From: Siderastrea radians
Lineage: Eukaryota; Cnidaria; Anthozoa; Scleractinia; Rhizangiidae
Reading direction: 5' to 3'
Assembly: GCA_964017195.1 (NCBI GenBank)
Contig: OZ024891.1
Coordinates: 6,535,994-6,599,993 of the forward strand
Length of the DNA stretch: 64,000 bases
Below the pieces are notes generated by a model. That model was given only the letters and a program-made list of their open reading frames with translations. It made no database searches and was not told the origin of the DNA. Below, one piece after another: positions 22,701 to 32,910 of the stretch; the first letter of the stretch is position 1; each line of letters starts with the position of its first letter. Made by a program: the position numbers and the translations under genes.

Positions 22701-25700
22701 AACCCAGTGACAACCTTGCCCCTGTCATCTTCCCATAGTTCCACTGTGTCGCATTGTTCATCTTTTATACTTTTCACCCGACAACGTTTTTTCAAACGGG
22801 GGTACATAATAAGAATATAATTTATGTAGCACATCTGTTCTCTAATGTTGGAATGAAGCATCCCTGTGAAACATCTTTTCTTTTTCGTCAGAGAACGATT
22901 TCATAAAAAGCTTTTCCAAAATACCAGTCAAAGAATCTCAGTCTCAAGGACTGCCAAGCGACACCACTCAACCTCTGCAGCAAGCTACTGAAGGTGTTCA
23001 CGAAGATGAAGGTGCGGAAGCCACAAGAGTTATTAGGCAGGTAAGTGGCAAGGAGGTTACGTAGAAACCATTTGTTATTGTTTGTTCTCCTCGTCAAAAG
23101 ATAAAACTTTGTCCGTTATGGAATTATACCTGGACTTCCAAAACGTCCAAAACAACTGAAGAGTCTGCTCATAAAGGCAAGGTTGGAACATATATCATCT
23201 TTGCACTGCACAACTTAGCTTGATTTTTTAAATTTCCAATATCATTTGTAAGAAAATTCCTTAAGAGATTTTTAAAGCACTTTAAAGAACGCAGCCCATG
23301 TTTCCCGATGTATTTGAATATCCCATGATTGGATCCGGGGGGTACTCCCTTATATGGCCTTAACAGGGACGTGCAGCCCAATAGGGTATGGTTTTCAGAG
23401 GGTTTTGTCTTGAACGGGGTATCGATTTCGTAAAGTTTTGTCTTAAACAGGGTGTCGCTACACGACCTTATGTATTCGTTAACTTACAGAAACCTCACCA
23501 CAAGGCAAATGTTTACTAGTTTGCGAATGCAGAGTGTATTCAAATAAGAAACAGTCTGACTAGTCCATTCTAGCCAGAAAGAGGGTATGATGTTGGGTAA
23601 ATGTCTTAAACAGGGTACGAAAAATTTGAGATTCTGTCTTAAATAGGGTAGTGAAATCAGAGATTTGTCTCTTAAACAGGGTCAGGGTTTAAGCACTCGG
23701 GCCGCACCTCTCCACCCGAGCAGCTGCTGAGTGCCCCCCCCCGGGAATTGGATACCAAGGACCATACAATTACCAACCTAGCCCGGTGTACTGATAAGGA
23801 CGTTATTCTCGCAACGTGTACCGACACCCCAGTTACTGTAAAAGTTAACAACTCCTCACAGGAATTCCCATGTAGCATGCATGATATCCATATCATTTCA
23901 TACAGTAAGAGTCATGTAATACCCTTTATACTTAATTTTATCTTTGTACAACATGTGGCCAGGAAATGTCTTGGTAATCTTTTCCTTCATATTGCTTTTC
24001 TGTAGTCCTCTTTTTCTCTGCCACTGCTCACCACGTGATCACCACGTGAACCTTGGACTGCCTCTCTAGTGCTTCAGCTATACGTTCAAAAAGAAAATGT
24101 TCTTCACATGAATCGCTAACGGGTAAATTTCTTTCTCTAAAAAATTTATCAGACAATGTTACAAGTGAGATTATGTTTCAGGCACTAAAGAAGCAACTGA
24201 AGAAACGTGCTTTAGTGATACAGAGGGTCTTGACAAAACGAATGGATAAACTAAAAAGCAGGATGAATCAACTAGAACTAGAGAACAAGGAACTCCAGCA
24301 ACTTGCGTGCAATCTACGTGGCGCGCTTGAGGATGTTATTCAGCAACAAAAGCAGGTAGGTACTTTATGACGAGGGGTAGAGACGTACCTAGCCAATGTA
24401 GGATAGCCACCATCAGGATTCTGTCATATGTGTATTTAAGGCGGCTGAATTGAAAACAAAACTTGCAAATAAAGTAAAATTGTTTTAGACAGCTTAACAG
24501 AAACTAAATTTTTAGTGTTGAGTTTAAAGCGGCTTAACCCAGACCTGAATTTTCTAGAAGATTCAGAAGAATTATTAACAAGGCGAACGAAATGCGTAGA
24601 GACGGCGAATTGATAAGTGCCTGGTCTTTGGATGGCAAAATATACGTCAAGACCTCTCCAGAAGGAAGACCGATCAAGATCGACGAATTGGAAGACTTAG
24701 ATTATCTCTAGAGGTAAACAAGCTCTGCCAAGCTAGGGACTGTTTTAGGTAGCTTGGCTTTTGGGGATTGGAATGCAAAGCGAACCCTGCAGTAAGGAAA
24801 CTCTTACGAAGCTATTTCTTTTTTTTTTGCGTAGCTCTGCTGGTAAACTCGGCGTGTTGTATTTGGCTAATAATCGCTTAAGTGTACGTGCGTGTTTCTG
24901 TAAGCTATTTTTTTTCAACTTTCTCTTTCTTCTGTCGCAATTGATAGGCATACGCAAAATTCGTTTAAGTTCGATGTCCTTTCTCTCAATGTTCGGGGAA
25001 TTAGAGATCTAACCAAAAGGAGGACGATCTTTTCGTATTTGAAAGACCAAAAAGCGAATGTTTATGTTTTACAAAAAACGTTCGAAAATATTTGGAAAAA
25101 TGAATGGGGGCACTAAACATAGTAAGGTGTGTGTATCTTAATTAATCCCATTGTGCAAATTCAAGTAGACTATTCTTATTCCGACAACACAGGCAGAATA
25201 GTGCTAATTTCGATATCTCTGAATGGTCAAAAACTCTCGTTATGCAACATCTACGCACCAAATGATCAAGCCAATCAACTCCAATTCATGCAAGAACTTA
25301 AAAACTGTATTATTGATAAAACAGAGCTTAAGTCGCTAATTGTCGGCGGTGATTGGAATTGTACATTGTCGAAAAAAGACAAAATCGGAGGAGCTCCTTG
25401 GAAGCCGACTAATTACAGTAATCTCATCTCAACTACAATGGAAATACTTGATTTAGTTGACTTTAAGATAGCTGCGAAAGCAATAGCTAAACGATTTGAA
25501 CCAATACTCCCAGTTCTAATCCATCCAGATCAAACAGGCTTTGTGAAAGGGAGATATATAGGGGAAAATATCTGACTTATTAATGACATTATGGAAATAA
25601 CAAAATCGCAAAATTTACCAGGCATATTAACATCATTAGACTTCCGTAAGGCTTTCGACTCTCTAGAATGGCCCTTTATAATGAAGACGCTAGACTATTT

Positions 25701-27963
25701 TAACTTTGGAAGTGACATCAAACGCTGGGTTAACATATTTTACACGAATATAGAGAGTACGGTGATCAACAACGGTTTCATTACAAACTGGTTTCGACCA
25801 TCTAGAGGGGTACGACAAGGCTGTCCCCTCTCTCCCTACTTGTTCATTCTCTCGGCGGAAGTACTTTCCAACAAAATTCGTCAAGACTTTGGTGTAAAAG
25901 GTATCAAAGTTTTTGAAAATGAAATCAAGCTCTCCCAGTTTGCGGATGATACTACCCTCTTTAACGCCGACCTTGTATCGTTGGAAAGTTTCAATTTAAA
26001 TTAATTCATAGGATCGTAGTTACAAAGAAAGAATTATTCAGATTTGGCATCAAACCTGATGATGAATGCCTGTATTGTGAGGATAAGGACTCTATTGAAC
26101 ATACATTTATTGAATGCCCGTTTACTAAGATTTTTGTAAAAAAAAGTTGTAAAATGGTTCAACGAAACAAACTCTTGTCAGACCTCTCCTACCGTTGAGG
26201 AAGTCCTGTTTGGTATAATCTCGAACTCCCACGAAACAAAAATAAAAAGGAAATTTAACTACACCACCCTATCTATGCGCAAATACATATATTCAAACGA
26301 GATAAATAGTGAGACCATCTCCATTCACGAATTTATCAACAAACTACCTTTTAACTATAACCTGGAAAATATTAATTAATTAGTGTTCAACTGAAAAGAC
26401 TCCTCTCTCTGCACACTATAAAAATGTATACATCATGTCGCTTGCGATAATAGTTAAAAATATAATAACTCATATACTTTGTAACGTAATTTCACCTGAA
26501 CATTGTACGCTATATATATTGTTTTTCTTATTCTGTATGCTACCAATCTTAATGTATTTTGTTTTTGTTTGTGTCTTGTGTATCAATAAAGATGTTAAAA
26601 AATCTATCTGCATTTTACTTTTTTCCGATGTACTATACCTGGTCTGTGAATTGTTTACACCGACCAGTTAGCAACTGTGTTGTCCCTGCTTTAATGGGAT
26701 ATAAGGAAAGAAATTAGTTACATCCCGCCGATGGCACCTAAACTACAAGGGTAAGTTGCATAAAACTTAACTCCTAGCGTGACAGCTAATGTCAGACGTT
26801 AAAATAGTGACTTTGACTGGACTGAACGTCTGACGTTAGAAATTATGCCGGACGTTAAGATTTATGCAACTTGCCTCAGAACCCAACAAGGCACAAGGTA
26901 AAAACTGGTTCCTCTTCTAAGGTAACTGAAAAATTTTATTTCCTTTCTCCTTCAGAAAACTGACCGGATGGTCTCCTGTGGAACACAGGTGAATATGGCA
27001 TTGGTGAGTCAACCTGTTGGTTTATATTGAACGCTCATAATAGACGACAAACTGGGAAATGACTAGTGCAACATGGAAAATACGTCGGTTAATCGGTTAA
27101 CAACCTCTTACTAACCTACACTGAAAACTTATTAACTTACACTGGCGCATCCCAGAACCTTGCTTCATTTCAGATGCTTGGGTCTCTGGACCCCCAGTTC
27201 GACTATCTGGCCTAGTATCTTTGATTTTCTTTACTAAAGAAGAAGGAATCGTTACAGAAACAACAACACAGGTCTAAACTAGTAGAGGGATCTGTCGTAA
27301 ATGTTGGCATTTGGCCTGCTCGCATTGAATCACGGGTTCGGGAGCATGCGGAGTGATAGTGTCCTATCTTCATCATCGTGCATTTGAATTATTGTATTTA
27401 GTTCCTAACTATTTGTACGGAGCGACTTATTCTTCTAAAGAAATAGGTTGCAAGGAAATTTTAAAGAAGCACTTTATTTTGAGTGCTTGAAGTTTAATCA
27501 GTTTTAAAAAATTGCATGCGCTGTCACTTCCTCACTTTTCGTGCAAAATCGTTTCTTCAGGAAGGTGACCTGATGGTGTCACGTGGTACTCAAGTCAATG
27601 TGAGAGTCGTAAGTGTAACCGAAGTTCTTTGATCAGTGAAATAATTTGTCAATTTTTTGGTTAGAAACCTTCTACAGGGGAACCTCGATTTAACGATTAG
27701 TGCCAAGGCACTGGGGAAATTGATTCGTTATATTGAGGGTTCGTTATATCAAGGTTCTTTTTCCGGCATACATTACACTATTGCTGGGCTGAAAAATATC
27801 GTTCGTTATACCGAGGATTTCGTTATATAGAAGTTCGATAAATTGAGGTTCCACTTTATGAGGTAAAGGAAAAAATTGATTTTTTTGATCGGCTGTTCGG
27901 ACATTATTCGGTACTGAAATTACCGCAGTTGCAATTGTGGTATTATAATAATACTAATAATAT

Positions 27964-28059
<96 letters not shown>

Positions 28060-28082
28060 CAATAATAATAATAATAATAATA

Positions 28083-28121
<39 letters not shown>

Positions 28122-30802
28122 AAATGAAATTAGTTATTACCATCTTTCCTTTAAGGGAACATAAAACGTTACGGATTTTAAATATCGACTCTACTATTTT
28201 CATTCCGTCTTAGGTTTTTAAGCCTGTGATACCGAGTAACAAAGATGGAGTTATTCCACGAGTCCTCGATGTTCCCTGCATTCAAAATGACGGAAAACCC
28301 GGGAAAACCCAGTTGGTGTACTTACCACCTAACAGGGAGGTTTCTAGTTCTAAACCAAACGAGGAACATCTCAAACAGCATTGTACTGAGGAAGACCTCC
28401 ACGAACAGATAAGGATGGGTAGAGCTTTCAGTCCAATTCCGTCATCCCTAGTTGACGGTAAAAAAATCTCGGCAACCGTTGAGTCACTGTCCTCAGGAGA
28501 CACCACGACCCAAAAAGATGAAAGACACATTTACAAATCCGTGGACCAGGCAGCAAATGGAGTGCGTACCGTTTCATCAGCTTCTTCTTTGGTTGCAGCA
28601 AACCCGAACGTACCGTCCGTGTCTAAAATGGCAAGTGTAATATCAACTCCATGCAGCTCGGGTAAATCTCCTGAAGCTCAGCTCTCAACGAGGATTACTT
28701 TGACCTCCAATGTTCAAACATCTCAGCATGAAACAGGTATAACGACGTCCAGTGTACTGCAGACAAATGAAAGCCAGCTTTGTAATCACGATGGACGTCA
28801 GTCCACCAGCTATCGTTCGTCAACTACGCGAGGAATCTTAGAGAATAAAAGCTCCGTGATACGCACCTCATCAAGACCCTCATCCATGGCGGGCAGCATT
28901 GAAGCACCACCACAACTAACAAATACACCCGTGATACTAACATCTCCTCAGAGGCACGACCGCCCTCAAAATTCTTCACAACTAAAACCACTTTTACAAA
29001 GTGCAACCTCTACCCTTCCATCGCATCAACCGAGTGGTGTTCATAAACACTTTTCATCACCACAAGAATTGCATTTACCGAGTGCACCCTCTCGTCTTGT
29101 GCCCCAACACGAAATTGGCATACAACAGCGATATGCACAGCAAGAATCGCAATTAGAGAATGAACCTTGTAATCCCCCAACTGGTCAGGATCGTGGTATG
29201 TCTACTCGAATTGCACAAAACGAATCACAATTAACGAAGTCATCCTCTAGTGGTGTGTACAATGGTGTGCAAACAGAATCTAAGCAGAAAAGCATATCAT
29301 CTCCCCCCTTATTCGCTCCCAATAAACGATCAGCATTAAAGAAATCGCAACTTTCCTCCAATATTTCTTCCAGTCCATTGTCAAGTAACGGATTAGGTGA
29401 CCCACGGCAACAAAGTGAAACTCAAAACGCCCGGTTATCAAATGAACTGTCTACGCTTCCATCTCCTCAAGAGTATGGCTTATATAAACAAATTATACCG
29501 ATGATACGATCGCTTCAGTACAGAGGTGAAAGTGCCCAGTTTAAGCAAAATACACCACAAGAATCACATCAAACAGATATTCCCTCAAGTCCTCGACCCC
29601 GTGAGGAACTTACTATTTACATGCAGTGCTTACCTGAACAGTCGAAATTTCCGAAGACGCCCTCTAGCCTTTCATCTGGTTGGAAATATGACATACATAT
29701 GCAAGATGTGTTACAAGAATCTCAGTTAAGAAATACACACTCTAGCTTTCCATCTAGTCAATCACTAAGCCCACGCAACGAAAAATCAGCCTTACTAAGC
29801 ATATGTTCTAATTGCCCTCCGCCTGGCAAACCTAACACAGATGCAACGACGCCATCAAAAGAAATATTCTCAGAAACAGAAGCTCTTCGAGAAGCCACGC
29901 TGTCGACGCTTTCACCAGGTCTCAGTAAGCCTGCAAAGCGTCTACAAACACCAGGGCCTTCTACTAAATTATCGTCGAAAACATTGAGGTCTCTCATAGT
30001 CAAGCAAACCGTTGCAGAGTCCTTGCAACAACGAACTCACTGTGAAGCGAATCCTTCGAAGTTAGTGGTACCCCACTACGTCCGCAAACTTCCCGCAGTC
30101 TCCGTGAAATCAATGGCCTCTCACTCGAATTCGCACCTAGATAGGCCAAGAAAAGTTGTTCATTATCTGCCAAACTCGCAGCAAGAATCTAGTCCACTTC
30201 TTCTTCCTAATCGACCCAACACAAACATTAACTGTGAAAGGCCAACTGTAATGAGGCACGCCCCACCACGAAACATCCCCAAATTGCAACGATTGAGTCG
30301 TAAAGATCTTGATTTCCATGCAAAAGCAAAGAAAGGGAATCGTCAGCAAAACCAAAAATTGAAACTCAACAATTTCCCGGGTTCTTCCTCATCCTCATTC
30401 AAGCTAGTTACGGTCTCTCAAACAAGTTATTTGCAAAGACCAGATGAAAAATTAACTGAATCAGTACCTTCCGATGAGACGGAATACCGTTTGCAGGCTC
30501 AGCAAATCGAAAACTCACCCTGGAACGTTGTTGCAGCGGAAAAGTCAATTTCGGACAGTTTTATGCAAGTGGCCGTGGATAAAAAATGTTTTTCCAGTGA
30601 AGTGATGGAAATGCACAGTCAAACTGGCATTTGTACGAGTGCCACTAAAAAAAATGTTCAAGGATATAATGGCCCACGTAAAATTCTGCAAAATAATCAT
30701 CTGCTTGGTGGGCACAAAACTGCAGATAGATATTCATCAAAGCTCGTAGAATGTGATCCAAGGATTAGCTTTCATAATGAGGGTTGTCCCTTGAGTCAGT
30801 AA
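19793..30802 (+). CDS. Gene A: zipper protein with long disordered tail (8 coding exons)
   Basis: Hand-built model. Exons: 19793-19824, 20599-20627, 20858-21064, 22892-23040, 24182-24355, 26956-27003, 27561-27608, 28214-30802. All junctions are AG/GT, phases agree and the sum is 1092 codons with the stop. The acceptor at 19773 opens the first coding exon; an in-frame ATG at 19775 is an alternative start. Exons 1-2 give NSKRRKICRPG, a nuclear-signal-like basic motif. Exon 5 is a leucine zipper with five Leu at exact 7-residue spacing (LTKRMDKLKSRMNQL...), preceded by KKQLKKR, and ends QQQKQ. It lacks the NxxAAxxCR signature of bZIP DNA contacts. Exons 6 and 7 are duplicated 16-codon exons. The paralog is gene B, convergent, 2.1 kb away. 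A role as a nuclear dimerising protein is inference. Family not recognised. Confidence 0.7.
20048..20455. mobile_element. MITE with TTAA ends in gene A intron 1
   Basis: Arms of about 150 bp, starting GACGGATTCCGCTCAACGTT and ending AACGTTGAGCGGAAATCATC, face each other. TTAA lies at both outer edges (20048-20051 and 20452-20455), as with piggyBac-type insertions. No transposase. The superfamily call rests on TTAA only. Confidence 0.6.
21270..21633. repeat. SINE-derived palindrome, 167-bp arms
   Basis: Arms 21270-21436 and 21467-21633 are near-perfect complements around a 30-bp centre. The right arm plus centre is a tRNA-like SINE: box-A-like tggtgtagtgg, a loop that would present AGT, and the B box GGTTCGATTCC, followed by a tail ending tcagatatttattt. 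The left arm is the same unit inverted, without the 5' half of the tRNA. It lies inside gene A intron 3, so the pre-mRNA could form a long hairpin there. Confidence 0.85.
21762..21918 (+). mobile_element. tRNA-derived SINE copy
   Basis: Same unit as the right arm of the neighbouring palindrome: tggtgtagtggtcatcacgc, then GGTTCGATTCTT in place of the B box, and the same tail (atgttcttcttttcacatgagg...ctgtcagatattta). The altered B box suggests it is no longer transcribed. Confidence 0.75.
23380..23690. repeat. Degenerate TCTTAAACAGGGT repeat
   Basis: Several spaced copies of gtcttaaacagggt (and gtcttgaacggggt, gtcttaaatagggt) lie in gene A intron 4. It looks like a decayed minisatellite or part of a dispersed repeat. 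Confidence 0.6.
24577..24711 (+). pseudogene. LINE ORF1 C-terminal fragment
   Basis: The frame reads INKANEMRRDGELISAWSLD, then KIYVKTSPEGRPIKIDELED and a stop. It resembles the C-terminal domain of L1/Tx1-type ORF1 proteins (RNA-binding chaperone). It sits about 260 bp before endonuclease sequence in the same orientation, as expected for one LINE. Confidence 0.55.
25129..26004 (+). pseudogene. LINE ORF2 remnant: endonuclease fused to reverse transcriptase
   Basis: One frame runs through endonuclease motifs into RT residues after an in-frame deletion at LDLVD/FKIAAKAIAKRF. It is broken by TGA at 25573-25575 and continues with RT motif A (LTSLDFRKAFDSLEW), motif B (RGVRQGCPLSPYLFILSAEV) and the catalytic FADD box (LSQFADDTTLF). 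Endonuclease catalytic segments and the RT thumb are missing, so it cannot be active. Confidence 0.85.
26749..26876. mobile_element. Small MITE in gene A intron 5
   Basis: Ends gtaagttgcataaa...cttaac and gttaagatttatgcaacttgcc are complementary. Internal cagacgtt/aacgtctg pairs extend the fold. About 128 bp, no coding sequence. Confidence 0.65.
27675..27856. mobile_element. Pogo/Tigger-like MITE in gene A intron 7
   Basis: Starts CAGGGGAACCTCGATTTAAC and ends TCGATAAATTGAGGTTCCACT, with TA on both sides (27673-27674, 27857-27858). Ends of this CAGT-GAACCTCGATATAACG type belong to pogo/Tigger (Tc1/mariner) elements. The interior repeats ttcgttatat several times. 182 bp, non-autonomous. Confidence 0.75.
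27957..28121. repeat. (ACT)n-(AAT)n-(ATT)n microsatellite
   Basis: About 65 bp of act repeats, then about 60 bp of aat, then about 38 bp of att. The last two are self-complementary and can form a hairpin. It ends 92 bp before the acceptor of gene A's last exon. The long T/N/Y peptide it encodes is an artefact. Confidence 0.95.
28214..30802 (+). CDS. Gene A, final exon: Ser/Gln/Pro-rich tail
   Basis: An uninterrupted 863-codon exon opening VFKPVIPSNKDG in phase 0 after cgtcttag. It is rich in Ser, Gln, Pro, Thr and Asn with almost no hydrophobic clusters, so it is probably disordered. The middle (about 29040-29770) holds degenerate repeats of roughly 30-40 residues built around QESQL-N-PSS-PS-Q. 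Basic patches (KPAKRLQTP; RLSRKDLDFHAKAKKGNR) follow near the end. No signal peptide or membrane segment. An AATAAA at 31019-31024 is a fitting polyadenylation signal. Such length without a stop in AT-rich DNA indicates selection for coding. Confidence 0.85.
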   Translation, partial: VFKPVIPSNKDGVIPRVLDVPCIQNDGKPGKTQLVYLPPNREVSSSKPNEEHLKQHCTEEDLHEQIRMGRAFSPIPSSLVDGKKISATVESLSSGDTTTQKDERHIYKSVDQAANGVRTVSSASSLVAANPNVPSVSKMASVISTPCSSGKSPEAQLSTRITLTSNVQTSQHETGITTSSVLQTNESQLCNHDGRQSTSYRSSTTRGILENKSSVIRTSSRPSSMAGSIEAPPQLTNTPVILTSPQRHDRPQNSSQLKPLLQSATSTLPSHQPSGVHKHFSSPQELHLPSAPSRLVPQHEIGIQQRYAQQESQLENEPCNPPTGQDRGMSTRIAQNESQLTKSSSSGVYNGVQTESKQKSISSPPLFAPNKRSALKKSQLSSNISSSPLSSNGLGDPRQQSETQNARLSNELSTLPSPQEYGLYKQIIPMIRSLQYRGESAQFKQNTPQESHQTDIPSSPRPREELTIYMQCLPEQSKFPKTPSSLSSGWKYDIHMQDVLQESQLRNTHSSFPSSQSLSPRNEKSALLSICSNCPPPGKPNTDATTPSKEIFSETEALREATLSTLSPGLSKPAKRLQTPGPSTKLSSKTLRSLIVKQTVAESLQQRTHCEANPSKLVVPHYVRKLPAVSVKSMASHSNSHLDRPRKVVHYLPNSQQESSPLLLPNRPNTNINCERPTVMRHAPPRNIPKLQRLSRKDLDFHAKAKKGNRQQNQKLKLNNFPGSSSSSFKLVTVSQTSYLQRPDEKLTESVPSDETEYRLQAQQIENSPWNVVAAEKSISDSFMQVAVDKKCFSSEVMEMHSQTGICTSATKKNVQGYNGPRKILQNNHLLGGHKTADRYSSKLVECDPRISFHNEGCPLSQ

Positions 30803-32910
30803 GAGCAACCTTAAAAATCACCGCCGAACTAAGTGGTATAGTGTCGTTGAACACGAAAGGCACCGTACAACGTAAAAGGCTGCATCACTGCAACTCAGCC
30901 GTGGAATTGTTTACCCAATGCATTATCCTCCTAGTAAAACAAAGGTAATCTTGGTCCTGTCGATAACCAATAGTTCAATTCAACTCATAAGCGAAAACAG
31001 AGTACTTCGTGCAAATGAAATAAAGCAATCAAGTGTACATGTCATTTTGCCATAATTGGCCCGTTTGATTGTGAGTAACACTTGGTGTGCGTTTCTCGAA
31101 AGAACTGAAACTCTTTTCGGGCCGAATCCGGGCACGATAATTCACACTGTATCCTGAAACCAAAGAAGTGCTAAGCATGAAACCGTGCTATATATATAAG
31201 TTAAACAAATCGTGTCATGTTAAGATAACAGCCCTCTAGAAACGTTTTTGGGACTTTCCAGAAACAGGCACCTGTTTTGGAAAGGTCCCGGTCAAACTAC
31301 TGCGTTTTCATTCGGAAATGCACATTGTTTGATTCAATTTTGCGTATCGTTTGCAGTTAAACGAGCGAGTACGCCGACGAAAATGGAAACTTTTGTTTAA
31401 GGCATCGTTTTGGCGTTGACGGGTAAAAACATAGAAAACGCAATTTCCGTTTTTAGTCGTTTTGATGTGGAAGATAGAGTATAATACCTTAAAACGTACC
31501 CTTTTGGATGATTTTTTTTGTTCAGCCGGTGTGGACTATAGGTAAAACGTAACGCATAACGAAGTAAGCGTTTGGCAATTTTGGTCAATTGAAAAGTGAG
31601 ACCATTGAAAATGTATTAGTTTGAACGGGGCTATGAAAGTCGATGCTTTTTTATCAAAAGCACCTTCAGTTCGGAAAGAGAAACCGCAAGAATAGTAATA
31701 CCAAGACGGGCATATTGATATACTCGAACTTCACAGTGAGGCCAGTGCAATTTTTATAGGGTCACAAACTTATTACAATCACTATTGTACACGATAAAAG
31801 TATTATGTAATGAAATTACCTCTGTGCTTCTACATCAATAAACAGTTTCGAAGTTTAGCGTTGTTTACAGCATCAGTTTCTCTGAAACCACGTCACATTC
31901 AAGATTATATAAATATCGTTGTCCATTTTCAACACCTGAAAAGTGGTGTCAAGTTTTGTACTTTTTTGTTCAAACTCCAACGGTTGAACCCACCTTGATG
32001 AAAATTTTTAAATTTTTTGATGCCTTCACTTGTCACGTGAACAGAGTGACTAAACGTAAGGCAAAATTAACACGTCAGGTGAAAATTGAATTTGTTCTAG
32101 CCAATATTGCCGAAGATAGTTATTGGCAATCAACCATATTTTCCAGATGCTCTTAAAACCGAAGTTTGAAAATTCTTGAGATGTCCAGTTACACAGTCTT
32201 ACAGGACTCCGAATTCCCCTAGATATATGTAGAAAATGGCCTGTTAAAAGTCTTGATAGTTTGCTATGCCGTTTCCGTTATATCAACGGTTCCAATTAAG
32301 TAGAAAATACGAGTAGTTGATTAGTACATCAAAGGCGAAAAAGCTGCCGTAAACCGACTATAAGTAAAGATCAATGTAACTTGGTCGAATTAAGATTTAT
32401 TAGTCCGAATATGAACGTAAACTCGTATTAGAAGTTTTCGTTAATGAAGTTTACAATTGACGTTTTCTTTCTGTTTCGACTGTTTGTCTCATGTATATAA
32501 CGGAACGGTCACCACGATGACATGTAGAGTTTTCGTCAATATGTTATGGTGCCTGTATCTTTAAAGCTTTCTTTATAGTATGCCTTTAGATTATAAGGGT
32601 TTTTGAACTTGTTAGATGCTAAGTGGTAGAATAATTTGAGCAAAATAAACGTGGGTGGTAACATGAAAACATGCTTCGTACTCTTAACTGAAAAGGATCA
32701 TTCAGTTATCGGCAATGTTATAATTGGTTAATTTAAGGTTTTAATAATTTTGTTACAGTAATGTAGAATTAGCATTTATCTTTGCTGCCTATTTCTAACA
32801 AAGACATTATTATTATTAGAACTATAAATAACACTTTGAAAAACGAAAAGAAATCTTTGCGTCTTATTGGAAACCTTACAGTCAATCTACGTCACGCGTG
32901 AACTAAATCT
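30803..32910. other. Convergent 3' intergenic region
   Basis: Holds the 3' UTRs of genes A and B, with AATAAA at 31019 (+) and TTTATT at 32395-32400 for the minus strand, plus a MITE-like unit. A hairpin (gggactttccagaaacaggc...ttggaaaggtccc) lies at 31250-31289. No gene seen. Confidence 0.5.
31287..31630. mobile_element. Probable MITE between genes A and B
   Basis: Ends cccggtcaaactactgcgtt and attagtttgaacgggg are complementary over about 15 bp and continue weakly inward (ttttcatt / attgaaaa). No target duplication could be fixed. Confidence 0.45.

Larger units (their letters stand above)
24560..26665 (+). mobile_element. Internally deleted L1/Tx1-type LINE in gene A intron 5
   Basis: Order kept, pieces lost: ORF1 tail, endonuclease start (FDVLSLNVRGIRDLTKRRT from 24970), endonuclease middle with LCNIYAPND and IVGGDWNC, then reverse transcriptase, then a CxxC...H...C finger (CLYCEDKDSIEHTFIEC, about 26064-26115), and an AATAAA near 26585. 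Two deletions are evident, one joining endonuclease to RT in frame near 25460 and one after 25990. It lies in the same sense as gene A. Confidence 0.8.

Noticed and set aside
23672..24005. Opposed ORFs near 23.7-24.0 kb as a gene A exon
   Set aside because: No acceptor and donor pair in the needed phase; exons 4 and 5 already join in phase 0 without it.
24182..24355. bZIP transcription factor call for the zipper exon
   Set aside because: The leucine heptads are clear, but the basic region lacks the NxxAAxxCR-type signature.
27929..28213. ORF with long T, N and Y runs
   Set aside because: It is the translation of the triplet microsatellite.
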